From Pseudaminobacter soli (ex Li et al. 2025) (lineage in GTDB: Bacteria > Pseudomonadota > Alphaproteobacteria > Rhizobiales > Rhizobiaceae): 48,309 bases of DNA. Positions within the stretch are counted from its first letter, which is position 1. Each line of letters starts with the position of its first letter. Location: contig NZ_PXYL01000026.1 in assembly GCF_003012705.1 (NCBI RefSeq), forward strand, positions 1 through 48,309, in the 5' to 3' direction. Made by a program: the position numbers and the translations under genes. Below, in pieces: positions 16,798 to 25,685 of the stretch. A model generated the notes under the pieces. It had not been told where the DNA came from, did no database searches, and saw only the letters and a program-made list of their open reading frames with translations.

Positions 16798-17473
16798 GCC
16801 ACTGGTACTGGCAAGCGACATTTGCCGGAGTTTTCCAAATGGAAAGAATGCCGTGCTGCCGGTCTTGACCGACATCGACTGTCGTGTCGGCACCGGCGAT
16901 CGGGTGGCGCTCGTTGGGGTCTCGGGGAGCGGTAAAACCACTTTGCTTCACATTCTCGGTGGGCTCGATGAGCCAACGAGCGGGAGCATCTCCTGGCCCG
17001 CATTGGGCGCGCGCGAGGAACTGCGGCCCGGCAAGGTGGCTTTCGTGTTCCAGACCCCAAGCCTGTTTCCTGCGCTGACTGTCGTGCAAAATGTCGCCTT
17101 GCCCCTGCTGTTGATGGACAAGCAGAACGATGCAACCACCAAAGCGCGGGAAATCTTGGCCAAATTTGAACTTTTGGACCTGTGCGAAAAACTGCCGGAG
17201 GAGCTTTCCGGCGGTCAGGCACAGCGCGTGGCCATGGCGCGGGCTCTCGTGACCGGGGCCAGGCTGATCCTGGCAGACGAGCCGACCGGCCAACTGGACA
17301 GCAGCACGGCGACGCACCTTTTGGATCTTGTGCTGAACATCATGGACGGCTCCGATACGGCGCTCGTCATCGCCACGCACGACGAGACGGTGGCGGCGCG
17401 CCTCAATACACGCTGGTCGATAGATGCGGGACAACTTCGCCACGACGTCATGCCGACAAGGAAAAGCGCATGA
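16790..17473 (+). CDS. ABC transporter ATP-binding protein 2 (LolD/MacB-type)
   Basis: A 227-residue ATPase with canonical motifs: Walker A GVSGSGKTT, Q-loop AFVFQTPSLFPALTV, signature LSGGQAQRVAMARAL, Walker B ARLILADEPTGQLD and switch His VIATHDET. It is clearly different from ATPase 1 and not a recent duplicate. Start ATG 16790 lies inside the end of ATPase 1, and its own stop overlaps the permease ATG by 4 bases (ATGA). The family drives mechanotransmission or lipoprotein/substrate extraction with FtsX-type permeases. Confidence 0.92.
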   Translation: MNEPLVLASDICRSFPNGKNAVLPVLTDIDCRVGTGDRVALVGVSGSGKTTLLHILGGLDEPTSGSISWPALGAREELRPGKVAFVFQTPSLFPALTVVQNVALPLLLMDKQNDATTKAREILAKFELLDLCEKLPEELSGGQAQRVAMARALVTGARLILADEPTGQLDSSTATHLLDLVLNIMDGSDTALVIATHDETVAARLNTRWSIDAGQLRHDVMPTRKSA

Positions 17474-20118
17474 TCAGGCTCTGGCTGTTCGGCCTGCTTC
17501 GTCGTCGCCTCGGCCGCCTTGCCGGTGTGGCTGCGGGTGTTGCCGTCACGGTTGCGTTGCTCGCCACGCTCTCGATATTCCTCGCCGACAGCAGCAGCTC
17601 CATGACGCGCCGAGCCGTCGCCGCAGTTCTGATCGACTGGCAGGTGGAAGCGGTTCCCGGCGCGGATCTTGCTGCAATCCACGAGGCGATCACCAAGGCA
17701 GCTCCCGTTACCGCGATCCAGCAAGTGCTTTACGCCAGCGCCGCCGGCCTGGAGGCGAGCGCCGGCGGCACTGTGCAAACGACTGGCCCCGGCAAGGTGA
17801 TCGCTTTCGATAACGGCTACCTGGAAGCGTTCCCCAAGGAGGTCAGGCTTCTTTCCGGCCGTGCCGACGGGGTTGTGCTCGTCCAACAGACAGCCGCGAA
17901 CCTGCACGTCGCACCCGGCGACAGCGTCTCGATCAAGCGGGTCGGCTTGCCTCCGGAAACCGTCAAAGTCGATGGGGTGGTCGATCTTCCCGACGCCGAT
18001 GCATTGTTCCAGGGTATGGGACTGCCACCGCAGGCAGCCCCCCAGGCGCCGCCGGACAATGTGATGATATTGCCGGTGGCGGAATGGCAACGCATTTTTG
18101 TCCCTCAGCAGAGCGCGCGGCCGGACACCACGCGGGTGCAATTTCATGTCCGGCTCGACCATGTCGGATTGCCATCGAGGCCCACCGAAGCGTGGAACGA
18201 AGTGGCGGGCGCGATCAAGAACCTTGAAGCTCGCGTGGCTGGACAGGCATTGGTGGCCAACAATCTGGGCGCGCGGCTGGATGCCGTGCGCGGCGACGCA
18301 CTCTACGCGACGGTGCTGTTTCTCTTCCTCGGCGTGCCAGGCGTGACGCTGGCTGCCATTTTGACCTTCGCCGTAACGGCGACCGGCGCCGGCCGTCGTC
18401 AGGCGGAACAGGCTTTGCTGAGGATACGGGGCGCGAGTGTCAGCCGCATCCTCACCTTGGAAGCAGCGGAAGCCATGCTGGTTGGCGGCGTCGGGGTGGC
18501 GATCGGTGTCGGAGCTGCGATGCTGTTTTCCTATTTGCTGTTCGATTCCACCGCGTTTCGTACAGCTCTACCCCTGGCGCTGTCGGCGCTTGCCGGGCCG
18601 GTGCTGGCGCTGGCGGCGTATCTCTGTCCGGCTTGGCGCGACTTGCGCGGGCGCAGCGTGAGTTCCGCGCGGCGTCTGGTAGGTCGGGGTCGTGCCTCCT
18701 TGTGGAAGCGAATTTGGCTCGACGTTCTGTTCCTGACCGGCTCGCTTCTGCTCTTCTGGCAGTTGGCCAGCACGGGCTATCAAGTCGTGCTGGCTCCCGA
18801 AGGCGTGGCTGCGACTGCCGTCGATTACAAGGCGTTTATCGCGCCGGCGCTTTTCTGGATCGGCGCCGTGCTGCTGACAATGCGCCTGTGCGGGACGGTT
18901 ATCGCCGGGAACGGCCGAACCCTGCAGGCGCTGCTCAGACCCGTTGCCGGACGCCTCACACCGATTGTTTCGGCTGCCCTGTCGCATCAGAGCGGGCGGA
19001 TCACGATCGGCATCGCGATGACAGCTCTTGCCGTGTCCTTCGCCTTGTCCACTGCCGTCTTCAACACGACCTACAATGCCCAGGCACGTGTCGACGCCGA
19101 GCTGACCAATGGCGCCGACGTAACTGTCTTCGGCACTGCGGCCAATCCGGCCGGTGCCAAGCTCGACCTGCTGGCAGCCGTACCGGGCGTCGCCGGGCTC
19201 CAACCGATGCAGCACCGCTTCGCCTATGTCGGCGCCGATCTGCAGGATCTCTATGGCATCGATCCCAAATCGATCGGCAAGGCGACGACACTCTCGGATG
19301 CCTATTTCTCGGGCGGAAGCGCAGCGGAGTTGCTCGCGAAGCTGTCCGAGACGCCCAATGGTGTGCTGGTATCTGAAGAGACGGTACAGGATTTTCAGCT
19401 GACCGTCGGCGATACGATCAATCTGAGGCTGATGAACGCAGCCGACAATCAATACCATCCCGTGCCGTTCACCTTCATCGGCGTGGTGCGCGAATTCCCC
19501 ACGGCGCCGAAGGATTCATTCCTGGTTGCCAACGCTTCCTACATCGCGCAGGTGACTGGTTCGGCGGCGAACGAATATGTCTTGATGAAGTCCGAGACCG
19601 ATCCGGCGTTTCTGGCCCGCGCCGCCGCCAAGGCCCTCGCTGCCGATCCAGGGCTCCAGGTCAAGGATGTGGGCTCGGCGGCCCACCTCATCGGCTCCAG
19701 CCTGACGGCGGTCGACCTGTCCGGGCTGACCAAGATCGAACTCACCTTCGCCCTTGCCATGGCCGTCGCCGCCGCCGGGCTGATGTTGGGTCTGGGATTT
19801 GTCGATCGGCAGCGCAGCTTTGCCATCCTGTCGGCGATCGGCGCCAAGCCTCGGCAGATCGCCGCCTTCCTGTGGAGCGAAGGGCTGCTCGTGGCGCTCG
19901 GCGGGTTGGTCTTTGGTGTGTTTTCCGGTCTCACCATGGCCTGGATGCTCGTCAAGCTGCTGACCGGTGTGTTCGACCCACCGCCGGAAACGCTCGTCGT
20001 TCCCGTGGCCTATCTGGTGCTTCTGTTTGCGCTGCTGCTTCTCGCAATCGCAGCGGCGGTCATTCTGGTAACCCACGCAGGCAAGGGCAAAGATGCAGAA
20101 CTTTTGCGGGAAATATAG
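17470..20118 (+). CDS. Large FtsX-domain ABC permease
   Basis: An 882-residue permease with about ten membrane helices. TM1 lies at about 15-38, followed by a large periplasmic domain to about residue 275. Three helices follow at about 280-400, two more at 420-490, one at about 515-540, a second large periplasmic domain, and a final three-helix FtsX bundle (from IELTFALAMAVAAAGLML to the C-terminus). The last bundle carries the FtsX-type coupling segment RQRSFAILSAIGAKPRQI. This is a double-module permease in one chain, as in MacB-like/DUF214 transporters, so one gene can supply both halves. The longer frame beginning at 17182 lies inside ATPase 2 and is rejected. Start ATG 17470 overlaps the ATPase 2 stop. 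Confidence 0.9.
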   Translation: MIRLWLFGLLRRRLGRLAGVAAGVAVTVALLATLSIFLADSSSSMTRRAVAAVLIDWQVEAVPGADLAAIHEAITKAAPVTAIQQVLYASAAGLEASAGGTVQTTGPGKVIAFDNGYLEAFPKEVRLLSGRADGVVLVQQTAANLHVAPGDSVSIKRVGLPPETVKVDGVVDLPDADALFQGMGLPPQAAPQAPPDNVMILPVAEWQRIFVPQQSARPDTTRVQFHVRLDHVGLPSRPTEAWNEVAGAIKNLEARVAGQALVANNLGARLDAVRGDALYATVLFLFLGVPGVTLAAILTFAVTATGAGRRQAEQALLRIRGASVSRILTLEAAEAMLVGGVGVAIGVGAAMLFSYLLFDSTAFRTALPLALSALAGPVLALAAYLCPAWRDLRGRSVSSARRLVGRGRASLWKRIWLDVLFLTGSLLLFWQLASTGYQVVLAPEGVAATAVDYKAFIAPALFWIGAVLLTMRLCGTVIAGNGRTLQALLRPVAGRLTPIVSAALSHQSGRITIGIAMTALAVSFALSTAVFNTTYNAQARVDAELTNGADVTVFGTAANPAGAKLDLLAAVPGVAGLQPMQHRFAYVGADLQDLYGIDPKSIGKATTLSDAYFSGGSAAELLAKLSETPNGVLVSEETVQDFQLTVGDTINLRLMNAADNQYHPVPFTFIGVVREFPTAPKDSFLVANASYIAQVTGSAANEYVLMKSETDPAFLARAAAKALAADPGLQVKDVGSAAHLIGSSLTAVDLSGLTKIELTFALAMAVAAAGLMLGLGFVDRQRSFAILSAIGAKPRQIAAFLWSEGLLVALGGLVFGVFSGLTMAWMLVKLLTGVFDPPPETLVVPVAYLVLLFALLLLAIAAAVILVTHAGKGKDAELLREI

Positions 20119-20548
20119 GATCTCCCAATTAGGCCGACTGAGACTCACCATTACCCCGACGATCAGCCATTTCCGGCGAACGTCTGCTTTTCGAGAACGC
20201 GTTCCATGGGAAACGAGAAAGGCGCCCGCCGGCTGTTGGAAGGCGGCGGGCAAGATGTTGGCGGCTCGACCACGGCAGAAACGCCATTAAGACAATGCGA
20301 CGCGGTGCGCCCTAGCCGAAGTTCCAGGCATGCAAATGGCTATTTCTTCAAATGGCCGACGTAGTAGATGGTGATCACGTGCTTATCGGAATCCCTTAGC
20401 GGGTCGTATCCCGTCACGTGTGGACCCCAACACCCTCGAGGTCGTCCTGACTATCGCATAACCGTTATGTCGCTGGGCACCTGCTGCGGGAGAGGCCTTT
20501 GTGCTCATCCCCTCAGTGAGCAAGCCACGCCCGATAAACCCATGCGAG
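20119..20548. other. Gap between ABC permease and NRAMP gene
   Basis: About 430 bases without an intact gene. The reverse strand at about 20345-20455 ends in a protein-like tail (VTGYDPLRDSDKHVITIYYV, then a stop at 20345), preceded by an in-frame stop, so it looks like the C-terminal remnant of a lost gene. An 8-bp inverted repeat (GCCCGCCG/CGGCGGGC, 20224-20251) lies 105 bases after the permease stop, with no T-run. Confidence 0.45.
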
Positions 20549-21856
20549 TTACAGAAAACTCGTAACGATCATCGCTGCGGCCGTCAGCGTCATCACCGCC
20601 GTCGAAAGCCAGCCAACTGCACGAAGGCCGGCGCCGATGGTGTTCTTGCCCATGATACGCGATTGCACGGCCATCAGCATCATCATCACCATGATCGGAA
20701 CCGCCACGACGCCGTTGATGACGGCACTCCAATACAAGGCCCTGATCGGATTGATCGGACTGAAGTTCAAACCGACGCCGATGAGCGTCGCGATCGCAAT
20801 CGTCGCATAGAAGGCCTTTGCGTTCATGGGCTTCCGATCGAGCCCGGTCGGCCACCGCAAGGCCTCTCCGACCGCATATGCGGCCGATCCCGCGAGGACC
20901 GGCACCGCGAGGAGCCCTGTGCCGACGATTCCGAGGGCGAAGATCGTTTCGGCCATCACTCCGGCCAGCGGCCTGAGCGCCTGCGCTGCCTGGGCGGAGC
21001 TGTCGATCTGGGTAATGCCGTTGACATGGAGCGTCGCTGCGGCGGTCACCATGATCGACAGGGCAACGACATTCGACAAGCCCATGCCGACGAAGGTGTC
21101 CTGACGTATCCGGGCCGTGGCGTCTTTCGTCTGCTCGGGTGCGCCCTTGAGCGCTTTCCTTTCGGGCACGGCCCGAATGTCCTCGACCTCCTGGGAAGCC
21201 TGCCAGAAGAACAGGTACGGACTGATCGTAGTGCCGAGGATGGCAACGATGGCAGTCAGATAGTCCTTGTCGAAAGAGACATGCGGAAAGAAGAAGTTCC
21301 TTGCCAGGGTCGACCAGTCGACTTTTACGAAGAACAGAGTGACGACATACGCAAAGAGCGCGAGCGTCAGCCATTTCAGGACGCCGACATATCGATCGTA
21401 TGACAGGTAGACCTGTGTCACGACGCAAATGACGCCGAATGTCAGAACGTAGACGATCTGCGGCCCTCCGATCAGCACCCGCACGGCGTCGGCCATGGCA
21501 CCTATGTCGGCGCCGACATTGATGATGTTTGCCACCAATAGCAGCGAGACACAGACATAGACGACCGGGTTCGGGTAGAACATTCTTAAGTTGCCGGCGA
21601 TCCCCCGACCGGTGGTGCGGCCGAGCTGTGCGCTGATTATTTGGATGGCGACCATCAGCGGATAGGAGAAGAGCAACGTCCAACTGGGTGCATAGCCAAA
21701 CTGCGCACCCGTTTGGGAATAGGTGGCGATCCCGCTTGGATCGTCATCCGAGGCGCCGGTAATCAGACCGGGGCCAAGCACCTTCAGGAATTGCGGCATG
21801 GTCGGCGCCACGGCGTGGACGGCCGCCTGGTTGCCCGCTTTCGCCTTCTTGGCCAC
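20549..21856 (-). CDS. NRAMP-family divalent metal transporter with an atypical metal site
   Basis: A 435-residue protein with about eleven membrane helices. The NRAMP fold is shown by GPGLITGASDDDPSGIATYS in helix 1 and ILGTTISPYLFFWQASQEVE in helix 6. Classical MntH/NRAMP proteins have DPGN in helix 1 and an Ala-x-x-Met-Pro-His stretch in helix 6. Here helix 1 reads DPSG (39-42) and helix 6 reads ISPY (211-214), so the Asn, Met and His are absent. A Mn2+/Fe2+ role is therefore doubtful; Mg2+ or another hard cation is possible. Start is a GTG at 21856, with the next Met at residue 20. It appears monocistronic. Confidence 0.88.
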   Translation of the reverse strand: MAKKAKAGNQAAVHAVAPTMPQFLKVLGPGLITGASDDDPSGIATYSQTGAQFGYAPSWTLLFSYPLMVAIQIISAQLGRTTGRGIAGNLRMFYPNPVVYVCVSLLLVANIINVGADIGAMADAVRVLIGGPQIVYVLTFGVICVVTQVYLSYDRYVGVLKWLTLALFAYVVTLFFVKVDWSTLARNFFFPHVSFDKDYLTAIVAILGTTISPYLFFWQASQEVEDIRAVPERKALKGAPEQTKDATARIRQDTFVGMGLSNVVALSIMVTAAATLHVNGITQIDSSAQAAQALRPLAGVMAETIFALGIVGTGLLAVPVLAGSAAYAVGEALRWPTGLDRKPMNAKAFYATIAIATLIGVGLNFSPINPIRALYWSAVINGVVAVPIMVMMMLMAVQSRIMGKNTIGAGLRAVGWLSTAVMTLTAAAMIVTSFL

Positions 21857-22076
21857 TGACGTGCTTTCAGCGTGATGGATTGAAGTCGAATTCTAATGCG
21901 CGACGGGCTCGATGTGTGAGCGCAGCAACCAACTCGCCAATCACGCTGTGGTTCCAGCCTTCGCCTGGCTTCTGACAAGCTTCCTGCGCTGACGCTCGGT
22001 CCTGACCCGCTTCGGCGTCGGCCGCCCGGCGTGATGCCATTCCGGTGCAAGCCTACTGCTGTCTACACGATGTCTT

Positions 22077-22253
22077 CTAGGCTTCGGCTGCCGAGCGTGT
22101 AGAGTGACAAGTCCGCGCCGCGACCTCGTTCCTGTCCGCTTGATCGACAATTTTCAGCTCTTCGACCGCGCGCTGCATCAAGGCGTCCAGCTCGTCCAAA
22201 ACCTCGGCGGAAAACGAACCCAGTTGCTCGTGGTGGAGGGCAAGATTGCGCAT
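22077..22253 (-). CDS. Possible small hypothetical protein
   Basis: A reverse-strand frame of 58 residues with a balanced, helical composition (SFSAEVLDELDALMQRAVEE) that looks more like protein than the surrounding shadows. No Shine-Dalgarno precedes ATG 22253; a GTG at 22319 would lengthen it. No family was recognised. It lies in a 530-base gap between the NRAMP gene and an IS110 relic and may itself be a remnant. Confidence 0.3.
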   Translation of the reverse strand: MRNLALHHEQLGSFSAEVLDELDALMQRAVEELKIVDQADRNEVAARTCHSTRSAAEA

Positions 22254-22390
22254 GACGACGCTGCTGAGCCTTGGCTCTGGAAGTAGGAAAAAGGTTGAGC
22301 CGTTGGGCTCGCGTCGCACCTGGCGATGCGGCGGTGGCTAAGGTGTTCTAGGCTCCACCGATCCAGTCCAGTGGATCAGGGAGACAAGCG

Positions 22391-22828
22391 ATGGATTTTT
22401 TTGTCGGTTTGGACGTTTCGGTCAGGACGACGAGCATCTGCATTATGGACGCGTCCGGAGCGATTATTCGGGAGGGCAAGGCCGAGAGTTCGCCGGAAGC
22501 GATTGCGGCCTTCCTTGCAGCGGTTGATCGCCGCTAAGCCCGCTCTGCCAGTGGCTCAATGCCAGGCTGGCGAAGGCGGGCTTTCCGGTGATCTGCATTG
22601 AGACGCGCCATGCCCAGGCCGGTCTGAGCGCCCGGCCGAACAGACGGATCGCAATGATGCGCGTGGCATCGCGCAGATGATGCGGGTCGGGCTCTATCGC
22701 CCTGTCCACGTCAAAACGCTGGCCAGCCAGAAGATCCGGGCACTCCTGAGCGGCCGGCGCTTCCTTCGGGCCAAGCTGCTCGATGTTGAGAACAGCATCC
22801 GAGGCCTGCTGCGCAACTTCGGGCTAGG
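22391..22828 (+). pseudogene. IS110-family transposase, N-terminal part, frameshifted
   Basis: The forward strand starts an IS110 DEDD transposase: MDFFVGLDVSVRTTSICIMD contains the first catalytic Asp. The frame stops at 22536; family residues continue out of frame (PLCQWLNARLAKAGFPVICI, ETRHAQAGL), shift again near 22640, and go on with DRNDARGIAQMMRVGLYRPV and DVENSIRGLLRNFGL. At least two frameshifts and loss of the C-terminal Ser domain make it dead. Immediately after the last match a kup fragment begins. Confidence 0.85.
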
Positions 22829-22836
22829 TCGGCATC

Positions 22837-23592
22837 GTGACACGAGCGCAGTACGAGCGGCGCATCATCATAGCCATGCGCGAGGTTTGGGGCTGGAGCC
22901 TCTTGGCGAGCGGCGCCGTTGCTGGGTTTTTCCTCATCGTTGATACGGCATTCTTCTTGGCAAATGTCGTGAAAGTTCTTGATGGCGGCTACGTCCCCTT
23001 GCTCCTTGCCGCATGTGTCTACGGGCTGATGCTCACTTGGCACAATGGTGCCCAAGCGGTTTCGCGCGGCCTGCACGAGAGGCTTGTGCCTGTAGCTCAG
23101 TTCATGAAGCAGTTGAAAGCCGCCGGCGTGCCGCGCGTGCCGGCGGTATTCTTGACCAGGACCACAAGCGATACGCCGCCGATCATGGTCTGGCACGTCA
23201 AACGCAACAGGGCACTGCATGAGCGCTTGTTTGCTCTCACGATAGAAACACAGTCCATTCCACGGGTGAGGGACAAGGACCGCCTCTCGGCGGACGAGAT
23301 CGCCCCGAACTTCTGGCGTGCGACGGTACGATATGGCTTCATGGAACGGCCGGACATTCCGGCCCTCCTGCGCAAAGCGCATGCCACAGGATGCGGCATC
23401 GATCTCGATGACGTCACTTACTATATCGGCCATGAAACAGTCGTCAGCCGCGTCGGCGGCCGCGGCCATTGGGTGACTAGGTTTCAGAACAAGCTATTTT
23501 CGCTCATGGAGCGGAACAGCACCCATGTCACCGATTTCTTCCGCGTGCCTTCCGAGAGTGTTGTCGAGATCGGCCGGCAGATAGCGATTTAA
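22837..23592 (+). pseudogene. kup: Kup potassium transporter, C-terminal fragment
   Basis: This is the last two to three membrane helices and the cytoplasmic tail of a KUP/HAK/KT potassium uptake protein. TAFFLANVVKVLDGGYVPLL and the tail VPAVFLTRTTSDTPPIMVWH match the family pattern, and the sequence ends near the usual Kup C-terminus (SVVEIGRQIAI). Kup proteins are about 620-640 residues. Only about 240 remain, because the N-terminal portion has been replaced by the IS110 relic. Loss of the transport helices means it cannot work alone, though the frame itself stays open. Confidence 0.85.
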
Positions 23593-23751
23593 GCTGCTTC
23601 AAGACGTTCGACGTGTCGTCTCCAAATCGGAGCCGGTCCTGTAGCGACGCAACGCGGAATGAGTCCAAGTTCGGGCGGGCCGACGCCCGCGATGCCGGTA
23701 TCAATGGGATGGTCGTTGAACGGATTCAGAAGGCGGCCCCTCGCTCGCAGT

Positions 23752-24357
23752 CTATTGGCTCTCTCTAGGCAATACGAACTCGACACGCCGATTCAAGGCG
23801 CGCCCTTTCGGATTATCTGCACCGTTTTCAAGCGTGTTGGGCGCGATGGGCCGGCTGTCGCCAAGTGCTTTGACCGACAGTCGCGCCTTGTCGGCACCGT
23901 GCGCCGCCAGCCATTTGGCTACGGCTTTCGCCCGCCGCAGGGACAGATCCTTGTTGTAACGGACAGTGCCTTTGGAGTCGGTGTGACCCTCGATGACGAC
24001 GGTGCCAGCGGAAATCGATCGGATCAAACGCGCGATATCGCTGAGCGTCGTTTCAGCGGCTGGTCGGATGCTGGCCTTGTCGAAATCGAACAGGATATCG
24101 CCCGTCATAGAAACCCTAACGGTCTGTTTATCTTGTCGCACCGAAAGGCCGCTGTATTGGGCGGCAAGCCCGTCGGCCCTCGCGGATAGATCCGATATGG
24201 CGCTGTTCAGATCGGACGGGGGGCCCTTCAGGTCCAAGATGGTGGCCTTGAGGTCGCGGATTTCACCATTGTTTTTGGGCGCGTCCTGCGCGTAGGAACT
24301 ACCCGCGCCAACCATCGTCATAGCCGCAACAAGGGTGGGTTTAAGCAGACCGGTCAT
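23752..24357 (-). CDS. OmpA-family peptidoglycan-binding protein
   Basis: A 201-residue exported protein. A signal peptide (about 1-23, ending SYAQ) and a helical, possibly coiled-coil stretch (DLKATILDLKGPPSDLNSA) precede an OmpA-like domain at about 80-200. The domain motif VVIEGHTDSKGTVRYNKDLS and the final NRRVEF are those that bind the diaminopimelate of peptidoglycan. It lies 5 bases after the preceding exported protein, forming an operon. No beta-barrel is present, so it is a free or lipid-independent periplasmic anchor. Confidence 0.9.
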   Translation of the reverse strand: MTGLLKPTLVAAMTMVGAGSSYAQDAPKNNGEIRDLKATILDLKGPPSDLNSAISDLSARADGLAAQYSGLSVRQDKQTVRVSMTGDILFDFDKASIRPAAETTLSDIARLIRSISAGTVVIEGHTDSKGTVRYNKDLSLRRAKAVAKWLAAHGADKARLSVKALGDSRPIAPNTLENGADNPKGRALNRRVEFVLPRESQ

Positions 24358-24362
24358 GAGGA

Positions 24363-24860
24363 CTATCGGTCGGTGATCTTGATGGCATCGAGTGTTTCGA
24401 TACCCGGAATTGTCAGCGACACTTCAGTTACGTCTTTCGGCGGGGCAGGGAACCTTCCATGCCAAGAGCCAGCGGTGGCGGAGCCATTTGTAGTCTTTAT
24501 GACTAGGTAAGGATTTGTCAGTGGCTTGTCGTTGCTGTCTGTCAGCAGCAAGTGTTTTTTGCTGCCGGCAAGAACATAGAAGCTGTTTTCGTAATCGCTC
24601 TTGCTGATAGAATCATAGATTCTCTCCACTTTGCCAGCGACGAGAGGTTTGAAGCGCAGCTTGATTGTTAGAATGTCGGCGTGCCGGACCGCCTCAATCA
24701 CTTGGGCCTCGGCAGAGCCACCGTCGGTCAACCCGACGGCCAGGGGCGCTACTGTGGGCGTTTCTGATTGTGTCTGGGCGGATGCGGTATGGGAAAATCC
24801 TGTGATCGTCAGGATAAGACCAAGAGCGCAAGCGGCGGCGGCTGTTCTAAATGGAGCCAC
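24363..24860 (-). CDS. Exported hypothetical protein preceding the OmpA-like gene
   Basis: A 165-residue secreted protein. The N-terminus is a signal peptide ending at TASAQ. The mature part has alternating strands (HADILTIKLRFKPLVAGKVE; KHLLLTDSNDKPLTNPYLVI), suggesting a beta-sandwich. I chose the GTG at 24860, which has AAGGATT seven bases upstream, over the TTG at 24881. No known family was recognised. Sharing an operon with an OmpA-like protein suggests an envelope function. Confidence 0.7.
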   Translation of the reverse strand: MAPFRTAAAACALGLILTITGFSHTASAQTQSETPTVAPLAVGLTDGGSAEAQVIEAVRHADILTIKLRFKPLVAGKVERIYDSISKSDYENSFYVLAGSKKHLLLTDSNDKPLTNPYLVIKTTNGSATAGSWHGRFPAPPKDVTEVSLTIPGIETLDAIKITDR

Positions 24861-25210
24861 AATAATAATCCTTATCGTCAAAAAGGGTACTTGCTAGCCC
24901 ACATGAATGGCGAAACGGAAATCGCATTTGCCTGCCGACTGTTACATGGATTGATCGGGATGCTGCAACGACTTACGACTTGGCTGGATTCCAGAAGCAC
25001 CCATTTGATGGGCAAGGGCGGTCAGGTCTGCCTACATCGCGCGATCCGAGTTCATCGTGCGGCGGTAGGCGTTGGCGCTGAAACCGGCGGAAGGAAGGGC
25101 TGATGGGCACCGGAACATCAGGTGAGATGGCGGCAACGCGCCCCATCTCGGTCATTCCGCCGACCCCTGCCGCCTTCCGGAAGCGGACATCGCAAGGGTG
25201 ACTGGTTCAG
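24861..25210. other. Intergenic with repeat copy B
   Basis: About 350 bases. Apart from the 55-bp repeat at 25139-25193 no gene is supported. Confidence 0.5.
25139..25193. repeat. 55-bp dispersed repeat, copy B
   Basis: Same sequence and orientation as 11901-11955 with three substitutions. It lies 17 bases before the truncated scpB frame, so it may mark a recombination junction. Confidence 0.75.
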
Positions 25211-25573
25211 ATGCGATCGCGGATCCCCGCAATCAATTTTATCATAAATCGCTCAGAAACATCTCCCGGCGAGCACACTGCGCGATTCATCGAGGCGGTC
25301 ATCTTCGCTTCCGCCGAGCCGGTCAGCCGCGAAACGCTGGCGCGGGTGGTGGGCAGGGATTGCAGCATCGATCTCCTGGTCGACGATCTCAAGGAAGAGC
25401 TGCGCGACCGTCCGTATGAGCTCCTCTTTATCGCAGGCGGTTGGCAACATCGAACCCGGACCCGCTTCGCCGGCACCATTCGCGCCGGGTTCGCGACCAC
25501 GCGCTCGGCCGCCGCTGCGCTCTCCGAGTTCGAGGCGATAATGAATGCTCGATGTCGAGCGACGATACATTGA
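25211..25573 (+). pseudogene. scpB: ScpB-like chromosome-condensation protein, truncated
   Basis: The forward frame encodes the first winged-helix domain of ScpB, the SMC-kleisin partner (RFIEAVIFASAEPVSRETLA, LVDDLKEELRDRPYELLFIA, GGWQHRTRTRFAGTI). It reaches the linker (TTRSAAAALSEFEAI) and then loses similarity at about residue 112. The second winged helix is missing. ScpB is normally 170-240 residues. Plasmid-borne scpB-like genes occur in rhizobia, so the remnant hints at plasmid ancestry. The short reading frame could in principle still make a one-domain protein. Confidence 0.65.
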
Positions 25574-25685
25574 TCGGCAGAACAGCACCTTCGCTCATAA
25601 GAAACACAACAGCCTCTCTATTAAGAGTGAATTTTCATTCAAAAGCAGGCCCGCGTCCGCGATTTCACGACAGGAAAATCCCCTC

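Noticed and set aside
20224-20251. Terminator after the ABC permease
   Set aside because: 8-bp stem but 12-base loop and no T-run; more than 100 bases from the stop.
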